A stretch of DNA of 64,000 nucleotides from Limnephilus marmoratus (lineage: Eukaryota; Arthropoda; Insecta; Trichoptera; Limnephilidae). The notes below the pieces were generated by a model, which was given only the letters and a program-made list of their open reading frames with translations, had not been told where the DNA came from and made no database searches. Where the stretch lies: assembly GCA_917880885.1 (NCBI GenBank), contig OU862913.1, positions 23,941,286 through 24,005,285 on the forward strand. The letters are read 5' to 3'. The position numbers were made by a program, and so were the translations under genes. Numbering within the stretch: the stretch's first letter is position 1; each line of letters begins with the position of its first letter. Shown one piece after another: positions 31,885-43,549 of this stretch.

Positions 31885-32935
31885 TCATCATCATCACTAT
31901 TGGCTCTACAACCCCTGGTGGGTCTTGGTCTCCTCAAGAGTCTTCCTCCAGTCATCTCGGTTTTGAGCCAGCTCTCTCCAGTTTTGACAAGATAGATATG
32001 TCTTTGAGGACGTTGTCGCTCCATCTTAGTCTTGGTCTTCCCAGGCTCCTTCGCCCTATTGGTCTTGAGTTCAGCAGGGACTTTGGTGCTTGATGCTCGG
32101 TCATTGTCTCCACATGACCCAGCCACCGAAGTCTTCCCAATTTTATAAATTTTGCGACGTTTAAGTACAGAGCTCATTATTATAACGTCTGCGCCAAAAT
32201 CCATTTTCTAGAACCGGTCCGAAGATGCGCCTCAAAATTTTTCTTTCAAAAACGTCCAGTGCTCGCTCATTCCTCTTAGTTAGTACCCAAGTCTCAGCTG
32301 CGTACGTAAGTACTGGTCTGATAAGTTATGTTGATTTTGGTTGAGCAAAGTTCCTAGAACTTTATATATTTTGTATTGTCTACTCCACCTCAGTCTCTGT
32401 ATCTTTCAGGTGACTTTACTTGTAATCTTAATATTTTTACAGTTATTATTTTTCCATTGTTTTGAGTGATGGCATTGTTTTTTCTTATATTTTTCTGCAA
32501 ACTTTTATAAAATAATATTAATCATATTCTCCGTATTTATCTCATGTTATGTTCATCATTCATTACACTAACCCATCACCCCATTTTCAGACTAACTCCT
32601 GTTTTACAGGGACATTTGAGGGTTTAGCTTCGTGCATCATAAGTAGCTTCGTTTATTAAAAAAAAATAGAGTCCTTGTGAGAGCCCTGAAGGAGTAACCA
32701 TCTGTTAGTTATACCAGGGCGGGAAAGTGGTTGGATTACCTCAAGTGGACTGATAAGTGTTTTGTACACTAATATCTTCGTGTTTCTGGACAGCAGTCTG
32801 AACTTTAATTGGTTTTGTAAGCGGAAATAACAGCGATTTGCGTTCACTATGCGCTTCTGGATCTCCTCTGTGGTATTATTGTCGTTCGATATCAGGGAGC
32901 CTAGGTATGTGAATCTTGGGGGGTATAAAATTGTA
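31885..32935 (-). pseudogene. LINE-D: RT C-terminal relic with an internal insertion
   Basis: Minus strand, downstream part: GRLRWLGHVETMTEHQAPKS then LLNSRPIGRRSLGRPRLRWS; upstream part: MNANRCYFRLQNQLKFRLLS and RNTKILVYKTLISPL. The two are separated by 32326-32749, which is flanked by the direct repeat CTGATAAG. An uninterrupted copy at 51300-51835 shows the join (YKTLIRPVLTYAAETW). Confidence 0.8.
32326..32749. mobile_element. 424-bp insertion with 8-bp target duplication
   Basis: CTGATAAG at 32318-32325 and 32750-32757. The insert itself is AT-rich with no recognised frame or obvious inverted ends. Confidence 0.65.
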
Positions 32936-33109
32936 TTTTATACCCCCCAAACAAATACCAAACAAATGCAAATACGCAAAATTTTATTGGACCTCCTACT
33001 TTCAATATTTTACCGAAAAATATTTAAGTGTCAACTAAACTACTTCAATACTTAAAAGAATTAAAATTATGGCTTAAAAAAACAGATGTTGAAACTTTAT
33101 TAATTTGTT

Positions 33110-33240
33110 TTTTTTTACATTAGCGCCACACAGGAGGCCCTGAGGAAAATATTTCCTCAGGGCCTGTCATCTTTGGGGATGATGTGTGGAGTGATTTGTA
33201 GAAAGGAAAGAGGGGAAGTTCTGGGAAAGAAAAGGGTATG
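33110..33240 (-). mobile_element. LINE-B 3' tail
   Basis: T-rich end, CACACAGGAGGCCCTGAGGA and complement, then GATGATGTGTGGAG and AAGTTCTGGGAAAGAAAAGG. Confidence 0.65.
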
Positions 33241-33334
33241 ATTTGATAATAGATATTTGAAAAGTGTTTAGGATGTCTTCTTCTTCAATGATATATTGCA
33301 CTGATAGGAACAACCTTCAAAAGTTATAAAAAAC

Positions 33335-33830
33335 TAACTGGTTCACGGCATGCGTTGCTATGCCATTTAATAAAGAAATTATTTCTCCCTGCTTGTCCTT
33401 TCCTATTCGTCCCGTTCCCCTTCCGCCTCCCCCCTCTCCCGCGTCTCCTTCCCCTCTCGCATTAACACTCCGCCACCACCTTCCCTCTCCCCACTCCACT
33501 TCCCCCCTCCGCGTCCCGCGAACCCTCCTCCCGAGTTCCCCTCCCCCTCCCAAGTTTCCCTCCCCCCTCCCCCTCCGGCGAACCCCCTACTCGAGTTCCC
33601 CTTCTCCCTACAGCATTCCATACAATCAGTCCCGGTACATTCAGTTTTCAAACAGCTCGCGTGCCACCTATGCAATTTTTTATACAAATTTCATAATGAC
33701 AGAGCTCACCAGTAGTTTTATATAAACTTTGTCCTGACAATAACGAACACAAAAAAATATCCAATTTGGTGCAGTCGTTCGGAAGTTATGCGCGTACATA
33801 CATTTCTGCGATTTATTTTTATTTATATAC
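33335..33830 (-). mobile_element. Helitron family A
   Basis: CGGCATGCGTTGCTATGCCA at the minus-strand 3' end; pyrimidine tract 33405-33600; 5' side with AATTTGGTGCAGTCGTTCGG and ATTTATTTTTATTTATATAC. The terminal CTAG is altered to TTAG. Confidence 0.65.
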
Positions 33831-33834
33831 CTAC

Positions 33835-34325
33835 ATAGTTACAAGAAGAGATATATTCTAATAAAACTTAAATACATTATTTCCGTTTTGATAACTGCTA
33901 GTTAGAAAAAACGCTAAATTACTTTTGTTCGTTGTATTCACAAAAACAGCGCTATAAAAAACTATCTAATTACCTCCATTACAACTTGTAAAACAATGCC
34001 CTCTGTGATCAGAAGCAATAAATTCCTTACCCTACCATTACAGCGTAACAAAAGTCGGTGTTCAAACGAAGCGAAAAGAAATAAAAGGAAAAATCAAATT
34101 AATAAAGCGTGTCAACCGTTGAAAATGTGAAAAGGACGTTAAAACGCCAGAACCTTAAAAAAACATTATTTTTTATTAATGTGTGGCCATTCATTTGTCC
34201 CCCCTGTGTACTTGTTACGCGGCGCGTGTTACAAAGACAATTTTTCTAAGCGGAAATTCTTTCATAGTACAGTCATGGTCGTAAGTTAGGCGAAACAAAA
34301 CGATTAAATAAAATTACATTTTAAT
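33835..34325. other. AT-rich sequence, nothing recognised
   Basis: One scrap CACAAAAACAGCGCTATAAA resembles the LINE-E/SINE-1 3' tail. Confidence 0.4.
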
Positions 34326-34428
34326 TAATAATTTGGGAGGTTGCCATGGGTACCGCCGCCCAATTTATTGGATAATCAACACCCCTGTCATTGGTCACCC
34401 CATTTTGTTCACGGGGTAAAATTTCGTC

Positions 34429-34862
34429 GCAATCGGATGAATGGTGTAGTAAATAATTTCATGACGCCAGAGCCCACTATTATACATAGAAACAATCGCG
34501 GGCATGGGCACATCAAATCCCCATGCTCAATCGGATGAACGGTGTAGGAAATAATTTCATGACGCCAGAGCTCACTGTTGTATATAGAAACCATCGCGGG
34601 CATGGGCACATCAAATCCCCATGCTCAATCGGATGAACGGTGTAGAAATAATTTCATGACGCCAGAGCTCACTGTTGTATACATATAGAAACCATTGCGG
34701 GCGTGGGCACATCAAATCCCCAAAGTTTCATCGCAATCGGATGAATGGTGAAATACTTTCATGATGCCAGAGCTCACTATTATATATAGAAACCATCGAG
34801 GGCATGGGCACATCAAATCCCCAAAGTTTCAACGCAATCGGATGAATGGTTTAGCAACGCAA
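34429..34862. repeat. about 100-bp tandem repeat, five copies
   Basis: CAATCGGATGAACGGTGTAG recurs about every 97-109 bp, each followed by ATTTCATGACGCCAGAGCTC and GGGCATGGGCACATCAAATC. The unit resembles Helitron-internal DNA. Confidence 0.85.
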
Positions 34863-34942
34863 AAGGAACAAACATACATTCACATATACATACATTCATG
34901 CAAGCAAGCAAACATTTATTTACATATACGGATGTTAAGGGA

Positions 34943-35270
34943 CGTACTTGACTTATTTTAACCCGTGGTTCCTGACATTATTTGGAGTAAAAAATCTAAA
35001 TAAAATTCTAAAAGTAAAAAATTTAAAAAATGGTAGGTGTTAGACAGTTGAAGGTGGGGTAAGGAGTTGGTCGATTACTCGGCTGGGTGACCAGTGAAGA
35101 CACGCGGAAGATTCTTTTTGTTTGATTTTGTATTTAAAAAAATTGAAAAAAAACGTCATCAACAGAGTCACCGGAGACCAAAATTTCATTAACATTTTTT
35201 ATTCAAAATAATTTCAGGAATCACTTGTTAAAGTAAGTCAAGTACGTCCCCTTACACCCTGTAAATATAC
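34943..35270. mobile_element. MITE family M2
   Basis: TTAAGGGACGTACTTGACTT at the left is mirrored by AAGTCAAGTACGTCCCCTTA at the right. The same ends flank 60300-60655. No coding capacity. Confidence 0.75.
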
Positions 35271-35279
35271 ATATAGATA

Positions 35280-35690
35280 GACAATCCATTATTTATTTTA
35301 AAATGCGACATCTGCCGACTTTTCTATAAGTCTACAATGATTCAATTTTGTTTTATTTTCCAGAGAGGAGAGATAAAAAATAACAAATCCTGAGAAAAAA
35401 TGCGGATTTTGAATGCTCCAATTTTTCACCCCCTGTGAGAAAAGCGAGTATTTCTAATTATTAAATTCAAACCAAGGTTGCAGGAAAAAATCATGTTATA
35501 AATGCAAGGATGCAGCAACATTATTTGTTTCTGGTGACAATTTCTGTAGTTTATATTTATAGTAGCTGAAGTCCCGGCAATGCCCGGGCTTTACACAGAG
35601 TTTTCTAAATCAAATGTAATTTCATTTATCTCGGCTTAAAACTGTAGATATACATTTTCAAAAAGTAAAACTGTAGATTTACTGTTAGCC
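35280..35690. other. unclassified, with a Helitron-like end
   Basis: GCTGAAGTCCCGGCAATGCC CGGGC at about 35569 resembles an inverted Helitron 3' hairpin. Nothing else is recognised. Confidence 0.35.
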
Positions 35691-35698
35691 ACGGCTCG

Positions 35699-36330
35699 AC
35701 TCCAGTATCTGATTCACTTGATCGTGCTATATCTTCCTCGGGCGTCCCCGATTTCTTCTACCATTCTAATTTGCGTCATATATTCTTCTTACACTATTTT
35801 ATTCGTCCATTCGCTCTACATGCCCAAACCATCTGTGGGTTCCTTTCTTAATCTTACTTATTATACTTACATCAGCCTTATATTCTTTGCGATCAAATTC
35901 TCACACGATCATACGTGGTTTTACTACACATGCGCCTCAGGGATCACATTTCAGCAGCATTCAGTTTACTTTCATCCTTCCTCTGAAAGTTCCATGCCTC
36001 ACTGCCATACAACAGGGTAGGTACCAGCACTCCGTTGTGGACTAATAGTTTCGCTTTTGACAGTTTTTTTATTAGCGCCAACGGCATTCAGTCCTCCATT
36101 TATGGAGTTACTTGCCTGTACCATTCTTTCAATAATTCTATCAGCCTTCCCATCTCTCGTAAACATACTACCCAGATACACAAACTCATCCACCTTCTCC
36201 AAGTGTTCATCATTCACAACTATATTGCACACTATTTTAGTACTCTCTCCTTCAAACACCATGACTTTAGACTTACAAACACCATTGACACCGTTAAGTC
36301 TATTGTTGTAATTAACTAAAGTAAACCCTG
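35699..36330 (-). pseudogene. LINE-C: RT C-terminal relic
   Basis: Minus strand contains KSKVMVFEGESTKIVCNI, then DEFVYLGSMFTRDGKADRII and [14 protein letters not shown], the segment after the RT domain. Downstream frames match the 58540 copy but are broken. The tail is missing. Confidence 0.75.
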
Positions 36331-36334
36331 AGTA

Positions 36335-36990
36335 AATGAGCATCGCCCACGAAACATGTCGGTTTTTTATATACAATAAAAACGTAGTTAAGGCTCTGCA
36401 ACCGGGCCCGAAAAGAAGAAGATGGACAAAATCGATGCGAAAATTGCGAAAATGTTTAATAAAACACCACTCGTTTAAAATAGAGCAAAAATCTCGCGGG
36501 CATTATCTTAAACAGCATTTAAAGAAACACTGTGAATTTTTCATACATATAACTTGTAAAATAACTGAAACAAACGTGTTTACAATAATTTTTGGAGCAT
36601 ACTTTGCGATTTTTTTCTATCGAGGGAATTTTATATAATTTGCGTTTCAGCGCGGACAAAGTCTAGATATTATCTTTAAAAATAACATATATTATTTTAA
36701 GAGCTTAAAAACTTCAAATGTTTAAGGGAGGTTTGCAAGAAATCGGTAAAAATTCGGGAAACGGCGTCTTAAAACAAAGAAATCTATTAATTTTCAAATA
36801 TATAAATAACTCATCCTCTATAGATTTTTCATCGTAATACGGCAGGAGCAAAAAATGATTTTAACGTTGTTTTTAGCGGTTTATGATATTTTTAATATTT
36901 TAAAATTCTTTTGATCTTTAGAAGTCTTTGAGGTTTTGGTTTAATTTTTGAGGTTGCTTAGGAAAATCGGTGAAATATTAGCAAGGGAAA
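36335..36990. other. AT-rich sequence, nothing recognised
   Basis: A 100-codon frame at 36336-36638 is lysine- and phenylalanine-rich and unlike any family I know; not supported as a gene. Confidence 0.35.
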
Positions 36991-37265
36991 TCATCAAAGC
37001 CTTTTACCGCTCATGAAAAGCCTTTTCTTTGAGGAAATGATTATTACATCGACCATTATTACATTTTGACGAGCTCGGTAGCAGGGAGGCAAGCTCCTTG
37101 GCTCCTCGCCCAGAAGTCGCATGGTCAGATTTGATTGTAAGTATTTTACAGATTTTTTTTCATCTTGAGTGTACCCCATAGAAGTCTCAACTACTCCAAT
37201 TTGGGAAGCGGGTATGGGTACCGCCGCCCCGGTAACCATTTACTGGATAACCAACACCCCCAAAG

Positions 37266-37905
37266 TGTTTCGATACGTCTTTTTTTTTTAACATGAGCAA
37301 CACACAGGAGGCCCTGAGGAAAATTATTTCCCTCAGGGCCTATGTGTTCTTTGAAAGGAAGGAGAGGAGAGTTATGGGAAGGAAAAGGGTTTATGGGGTG
37401 GATAGGAATCTGGGGTTCAGTGTGTCCTGGTCATCCACCTCCAAGACCTAGACAAACCTCACCCCATGAACCCGGGCACACCTGCTAAATCACCAAACGT
37501 AGCGAACCACTTGGGGTGATCTATGGCACGTTTGGTGACTTAGCAGGGGTGCCCGTGTAAATGGGGTGAGATTTGTGCGGCGAATGCGTTTGCCCACCAA
37601 CTGCGTGGCGAACCGGATCGTGAGAGACTCGTTGAGGGAGACTTGTCCTAGACCTCTCCAGCTGCAACGTCTTGACTTGACCCTTCGCCTTTGCACCGCA
37701 GCGGGAGGATGGATTCATGAGAGTTCACTCCTGGATACATTGACTCCCAGATTTCTGCCCACCCCTCATACCATTTTCCTTCCCAAAACTTCCTCTCCTT
37801 CCTTTCCCTAAATAGACCCTCCACACAGCATCCCCAAAGATGACATAGGCTCTGAGGGATTTTTTTTGCTCAGGGCCTCTTGTGTGGAGTTAATGTAAAA
37901 AAAAA
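37266..37905. mobile_element. inverted pair of LINE-B-like 3' ends
   Basis: 37266-37515 (minus) and 37520-37905 (plus) share ACGTTTGGTGA.TTAGCAGG next to the centre, then GGGGTGAGATTTGTG-like and hairpin-tail blocks. T-rich and A-rich tails point outward. Together they form a palindrome of about 640 bp with some extra sequence in the right arm. Confidence 0.7.
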
Positions 37906-37924
37906 AATATAAAAAAACTGCTGA

Positions 37925-38115
37925 CCGTCTGTCTGGAGCCAGTGAGACTATGGCACCCTAAATCATCGGTTTATGCTAGTGGGAAAGGGAAGGAAATGTG
38001 AATGATCAAGTGTATGTCTGTATTCAGATACGTTCTCCAAACCGGATAAGCAATTTCAAACAACGTTTCTATTTTGAATGGTGGTCTTTCACAAGGGCGA
38101 TACTGAGATACGATG
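37925..38115 (-). mobile_element. SINE-2 body fragment
   Basis: TGGAGCCAGTGAGACTATGG and GAATGGTGGTCTTTCACA match the body at 24560-24720 and 28290-28500. Confidence 0.55.
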
Positions 38116-38195
38116 TATGAATGTGAATATACCGAAGTCTAAGGGAAAATTTACAGGTAAATGAAATAAATTAATTAATTTATCCTATTCTACTA

Positions 38196-38360
38196 AGGGA
38201 ACGTACCCATACTACGTGACCAAATTTTTGCAATTTTTAACCCCCCCCCCCCCCCCCGGTGACCAAAATCTTAAGAAACCGCCGCTCATTTGTACCAAGC
38301 GAGACAATTTGAAGCCCCCCCCCCCGAAGAGGTCACGTACGTAGTATGGGTACGTTCCCT
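38196..38360. mobile_element. MITE family M3
   Basis: AGGGAACGTACCCATACTAC and GTAGTATGGGTACGTTCCCT form inverted ends; 165 bp with two poly-C runs inside. Confidence 0.8.
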
Positions 38361-38576
38361 AATATTATAAAGGCGAAAGTTTGTTTGGATGTATGTTTGT
38401 TTGTTTCTCTTTCTTGCAAAAACCCACTGAATGGATTTTAATGAAACTTTACAATTATATAGCTCTTAAATCAGAATAACACATAGGCTCTAGCTCAGAC
38501 CTCTGGCATTAAGGAAGGGGGGAGGTGAGGGGGAATCCCCTAATAACATGCGAGAGAAGCCGCGGGAAAAAGCTAG
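38361..38576 (+). mobile_element. short Helitron, family C
   Basis: 5' TAATATTATAAAGGCGAAAG, 3' GAGAGAAGCCGCGGGAAAAA GCTAG then T. About 215 bp. Confidence 0.7.
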
Positions 38577-38703
38577 TTATTATATAATTATGCACCAGAT
38601 TTAAATGTCCTGGTTAAATTTTCCCCACAGAAAAAACTTTTACACACTTCCCAAATGATCATCTAGTCAGTTCACGCTATGCAATTGCACTATATAAGTA
38701 TTA

Positions 38704-39508
38704 CTAGCTTTTTCCCGCGGCTTCGCTCGCATGGTATTAGGGGATTTCCACTCAGCTTCCTCCACCTTCCATCTCCCAACACCACTCATCCATCAATCCC
38801 GCTCTCCCTCCCCCTCCTCCACCCACCACTCCCCAACTCCACACCCTCCTCACTCTACATCCCCTCACCTTCCTCCACCCCTCCCCCTTCCCTTCCTCCC
38901 CTTCCTCCTCTTCCACCCCACTCCGCCTCCTCCACTTTCCTTCTCTCCACTCCACTCCCCCATCAACTCCCTCTCCCTCTCCCTCTCCCTCTCCCTCTCC
39001 CTCTCCCTCTCCCTCTCCCTCTCCCTCTCCCTCTCCCTCTCCCTCTCCCTCTCCCTCTCCCTCTCCCTCTCCCTCTCCCTCTCCCTCTCCCTCTCCCTCT
39101 CCCTCTCCCTCTCCCTCTCCCTCTCCCTCTCCCTCTCCCTCTCCCTCTCCCTCTCCCTCTCCCTCTCCCTCTCCCTCTCCCTCTCCCTCTCCCTCTCCCT
39201 CTCCCTCTCCCTCTCCCTCTCCCTCTCCCTCTCCCTCTCCCTCTCCCTCTCCCTCTCCCTCTCCCTCTCCCTCTCCCTCTCCCTCTCCCTCTCCCTCTCC
39301 CTCTCCCTCTCCCTCTCCCTCTCCCTCTCCCTCTCCCTCTCCCTCTCCCTCTCCCTCTCCCTCTCCCTCTCCCTCTCCCTCTCCCTCTCCCTCTCCCTCT
39401 CTTCTTTCTATTAGTGAAAGAATTTTTTAAATCCATTCAGTAGTTTTTGTGTAAAAGAGTAACAAACATACATCCATACAAACTTTCCCCTTTATAATAT
39501 TAGTAGGA
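38704..39508 (-). mobile_element. Helitron, family C, with expanded CCCTCT tract
   Basis: On the minus strand: starts TCCTACTAATATTATAAAGG after A and ends GAAGCCGCGGGAAAAAGCTA G before T. This TC...CTAG between A and T fits a complete Helitron. More than half of its length is the hexanucleotide repeat at 38966-39402. Confidence 0.85.
38966..39402. repeat. CCCTCT hexanucleotide microsatellite, about 72 copies
   Basis: Pure CTCCCT repeat for about 435 bp; complement AGGGAG. Gives long artefactual LP, LS and GR frames. Confidence 0.97.
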
Positions 39509-39774
39509 TTATTTATCTATAATATTTTTATTATACATTTCGGTGATTCATTTTTAGAGATAGTTATTAAGTACGACGCCTAAAAAGTACTCTTTTTAAG
39601 GTGAATTGCATAATTAAAAAAAAAAAAAACATCGTTTCCAAGGTGAAAATTGGTTTGTTTTTTTTCTGACGTTTGCAATAAATCGATTTTGTTACCGACA
39701 GAAAATGTATGAAAAATTAAATTATTTTTCATAACGCCCGAGCTCTAAGCTATAGCCTATAGACTATTCTGATG

Positions 39775-39886
39775 TATGAGCTATATTATTGTAAAGTTTC
39801 ATTCAAATCCATTCAGTAGTTTTCGCGTGAAAGAGTAACAAACATACATCCATACAAACTTTCCCCTTTATAATATTAGTAGGAAG
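39775..39886 (-). mobile_element. Helitron family C 5' fragment
   Basis: CATACAAACTTTCCCCTTTA TAATATTAGTAGGA matches the minus-strand 5' end of 38704-39508. Confidence 0.65.
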
Positions 39887-40249
39887 TAGGAAGTAGGATA
39901 GTAGGATAAATACAAAACAATACAAGAACAACATGTCAACCTACCAGAGACTAAATTGGAAAATAATTCACCGACTCCAGATGTTTTCATATCAGAGAGT
40001 TCGGCTCTGTGGAACTCCTTATTGGACCTGTAAATCCTACTGATCGCTCAATATAAATATTCAAAAAATCTTTTTTATAATTAAATCCTATATGTACCTA
40101 TTGATTCTTTGACAAATCTAGTATGCCTAAATTTAGAACGAGAGAGCTAGGTATAATCCCAATAGCCGAAATAACAAATCGTAATATTTTTATAGTCTGA
40201 GAATGCCAAATTCTTTTATTATTATAATTAAATTATTTATTTTGCCATG

Positions 40250-40435
40250 TAAGCAGAAGGTCCTTGGTTCGAGTCCCAGAGGTGCCAATATCTTTTTCTG
40301 ATTTTTCTGTCTCCAGATTTTCGATTGAGTTTCGCTTATATTGTCTTCACTTAATTAAAAAATAAATTAAGTTGTAATGCGCACTTGAGGTAACTTTCCC
40401 ACGAAAACGGCGCTATAGAAATAATCAATCATGAT
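40250..40435 (+). mobile_element. SINE-1 with LINE-E-like 3' tail
   Basis: B box GGTTCGAGTCC at 40267, SINE-1 body ATCTTTTTCTGATTTTTCTG and TTTTCGATTGAGTTTCGCTT, then CACTTGAGGTAACTTTCCCA CGAAAACGGCGCTATAGAAA, close to the 3' end of the LINE at 43550-44395. Confidence 0.75.
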
Positions 40436-40439
40436 TACT

Positions 40440-41475
40440 AACATTGATTTAGTACCCACCTTAAATAAATTATATTAATTTTAAAAAATGGCAAAATAAT
40501 CATTTCGATAATTTTTTTACACTTTCTGAATATTGGGTATTTTTGTTCGACCGTATTATTTTCGCTTGCGGCGTAATGTTAGCAAAACGGCTAGAAAAAA
40601 TAAAAAGCCAAAGAATGAAAAGAGAAAATATCACAAAAGAACAATACGGACCTTTTTAACTCCGAACCTTTAATTGGAGGACGTTTTAATTCATATTTGA
40701 ACAGTTTCAGTGCCGGCAACCCGGGCGTTTATTTAGTTTCATGGTTATTTACATTGTTTTCTTTTCTTTTACCCGCCTCACTAGACAAAGTCTGTTTCGA
40801 GGCGAGTAAATCACATATTATGTTTGTTCCAAAAGAAATGTGTGTATTTAAACAAATAAATATGTATGTAAAAAGATAAAAAAGATAAATTATATGTTGG
40901 TATATTAAATATTTACATACATACTTTGTTTTTTAGATAAAAGTAAATTAAAATTTTGTGACAGTTGAATATAGCGGTTACATAATAGAAGTAATAATTA
41001 ATAATTAATCATAATAATTAATATTGCAAAATTGCAGTTTCTCGTATTTGTTTTATTTGAATATTATATAATTTCGTGAGAACTTGTATGAAATGTTATT
41101 TATTTAGAATATTTTGAATGTCTGTTTTTTCATTCAACCATATTACAAATCTTTTGAAAAGCCAATTCAAATTATTTGGGGTGACGTAAGTTTTTGTTTG
41201 TGTTAGGAAGGTATTGAAAATGTGTGGTGCTAGGTAAGATTCGTGTTTTTTTGCAAAAGTTGATTTGATATGGGGAACTTGAAAGTGCTTATTAATTTTT
41301 GCTCTTGTGTTTTGTGAGTGAGGAATGTGGAGATGTGAAGTTTTCGATCGAACGAACGATCTTATTGTTTAGAAAATAAATCAGAGCGCGCAATTCACAC
41401 GCGGTAGAAGTGAAACTACAGAAAACTAAAGTAGAAAAGAGTGGGGAGACTACGGAGCACTTTGTTTATTTATTT
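40440..41475. other. AT-rich sequence, nothing recognised
   Basis: A few 60-codon frames without family features. No splice-bounded exon seen. Confidence 0.4.
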
Positions 41476-41479
41476 ATCT

Positions 41480-42310
41480 TTTACATTAACATCACACTAG
41501 GCCCTTAGGAATATAATTTCCCTATGTCATCTGAGATGCTGTGTGGAGGGTTTTTTTGAGTAGAGGAAGAAATGAACATTGGTCTTGAAGAGACCCATGT
41601 TGTACGAAGGAGGAAACACAGAGACTCCAGATACTAATATCTACAGCCTGTATGTCGGACGAATATCCACAGCTCATATGTTGAACTAATATCTACGAAC
41701 TTCAGAGTGTTGACTAATATCTACAAAGCGTAGGTTGGATTAATCAGCTAAATGTGTCAAATAGTCCGATATTAGGGATTTTTACATACATACTTACATA
41801 GATTAAGTTTTTTAAACTGCATACGCAATATTACGTTATTCCAATATGCTATACATAATTGCAAATCCAACCTCTGCCAGTGCTGTAGATATTCGTCAAC
41901 ACTTTGGTTCTCATAGGATATTCGTCAACAGTTTGAGCTGTAGATATTCGTCAACACTTTCCTTCTCATAGATATTAGTTCGATTTTTTCAGTTTTTTGG
42001 AATTCCTGTAGATATTAGTAGACGCCTCCAACACAGAGGCCGGCAAATCATTCCACACCCGAGCTGTTGAACACGAGAACGCGTCGAAGCAGCTCCCCGT
42101 TCTCATGTGACAAATGTCAACCGTGTACAAATGTTGGGCACGCGTTTGGCGTGCTTCCCGACTATGCTCCGGTGCCGAAGGGAGCAATGACGCTAGTCCC
42201 TCGGAGCATATTCCATTGTAATACCGGTAGAACAAGGATAGCATTCCCACCCGGCGCTGTGCTCTAAAGATTGCAATTCGTCTTAAGATGGGAGAGTTAA
42301 TGTGAAGGAA
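41480..42310 (-). pseudogene. LINE-B RT C-terminal relic interrupted by E3
   Basis: Minus strand reads [20 protein letters not shown], then RMTRTGSCFD-like and [12 protein letters not shown] up to the insertion at 42029, and resumes at 41622 with [15 protein letters not shown] sequence and the hairpin tail near 41500. Collinear with 12690-13247. Confidence 0.8.
41623..42029. mobile_element. foldback-type element E3 with 8-9-bp target duplication
   Basis: GACTCCAGATACTAATATCT ... AGATATTAGTAGACGCCTCC. AACACAGA(G) flanks both sides, and the uninterrupted sequence AAACACAGAGGCCGGC exists at 45834, so the insertion point is known. Confidence 0.88.
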
Positions 42311-42499
42311 GATTTTTATAGTCGAATTCCAGTGCATCTTTTTCAATACTTTTGGAAATCTTATTAGTATTTGTGTTTTCTTCTTCGGAGTCGCAAGATG
42401 TCGCTTTCTTTTGTGTTTTCTTTGCCTGTTCATTTTGGAGTGGTTTGAAGATTGGATATTTATTCGACAATTTTTCTTTTTTGATTTTATTGGAATCCA

Positions 42500-42570
42500 T
42501 CCTTGGTTCGCTAAATGTCTGACCGCTGAGGTTCGCCAGGCGCTTTATACCACTACACCATAGAATACTT
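42500..42570 (-). repeat. tRNA-like fragment
   Basis: Minus strand ATGGTGTAGTGGTATAAAGC is A-box-like; no complete cloverleaf. Probably a SINE head. Confidence 0.35.
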
Positions 42571-42894
42571 GCGTGGGACTGTGGATTTACCGTATTATAT
42601 TGGAACCGAGTACCCGTGAATCAAATAAATATTTTATTGCTCTCTCATTCGCTCGCAGGCTAAATCCTGTAGATGTATGTTTTTGTCTCTTTTTAGTGTC
42701 GCTCGTTTCCGTTTCATCGAGTCTCAAATCAAGTTTTCATTTCAAAATCAAACATATTCAAATGTCTTTTAAAAATTGGATTTGATTTGACAGAGATTGA
42801 CTAAAATAAGTGAACACCCCTAAAGGCGCTATCACCTTAGACAAATCCCAATTGGATAGGACCGAAAAATATTTAGAATTTTAATTGCTGTAAA

Positions 42895-43107
42895 TCTTAA
42901 TAATATTATAAACGCGAAAGTTTGTATGCATGTATGTGTGTTTGTAACTCTTTACGCAAAAAACTACTAAATGGATTTTAATGAAACTTTACAATAATAT
43001 AGCTAGGAAGGGGATGCGGGAGGGGAACGGGGACGCACGGGAAAGGTGATTCAGGGAAAAACAATGTTTTTCTTTGAATATGGCATTGGAACGCATGCCG
43101 GGAACCA
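42895..43107 (+). mobile_element. short Helitron, chimeric 5' C / 3' A
   Basis: Starts TCTTAATAATATTATAAACG after A (family C 5' end) and ends ACGCATGCCGGGAACCAGCT TG before T (family A 3' end, CTTG instead of CTAG). 213 bp. Confidence 0.7.
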
Positions 43108-43549
43108 GCTTGTTTTAAATATTAATGCAATCCAATTCAATGAAGCCGAGCTTAAAATCAACTGATGAACCAGCTTTAAAAATATTTATATCATATTTTT
43201 CACTTAAATTCCTTTTTCCTAAGAGGCGACCTTCTTTACTACGAAGTTCAATAAAAAAAACAAAGGAGCAAAAAAACAAAGGTGAGAAATACGAAAGCTA
43301 CCTACCGCGGCGTCACCCAGCTCCTGGCGGGCAATTGTTTTTTTAGCGCCAAAAAAAGCGCGGGAAATCTTCCCCCGCCTTCTGGCGACAATGGCCGCCT
43401 TTCGCGCCAAAAGCGACACCTGGCGGCGACGGAACAACTCCGTCGATAAGGTGTTTGGAAAAGCGAAATTAAAACGTTTAATTTATAAAAAGAACATAAC
43501 CATTTGTTTGCATAACCTATAAATTGCATATTCCTGTACAAAACATCAA

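Noticed and set aside
38679..39443. Long LP-, LS- and GR-repeat proteins
   Set aside because: All come from one CCCTCT microsatellite read in different frames and strands.
42297..42500. Lysine-rich 67-codon minus-strand frame
   Set aside because: Lies upstream of a LINE-B relic with no recognised domain and no support beyond being open.
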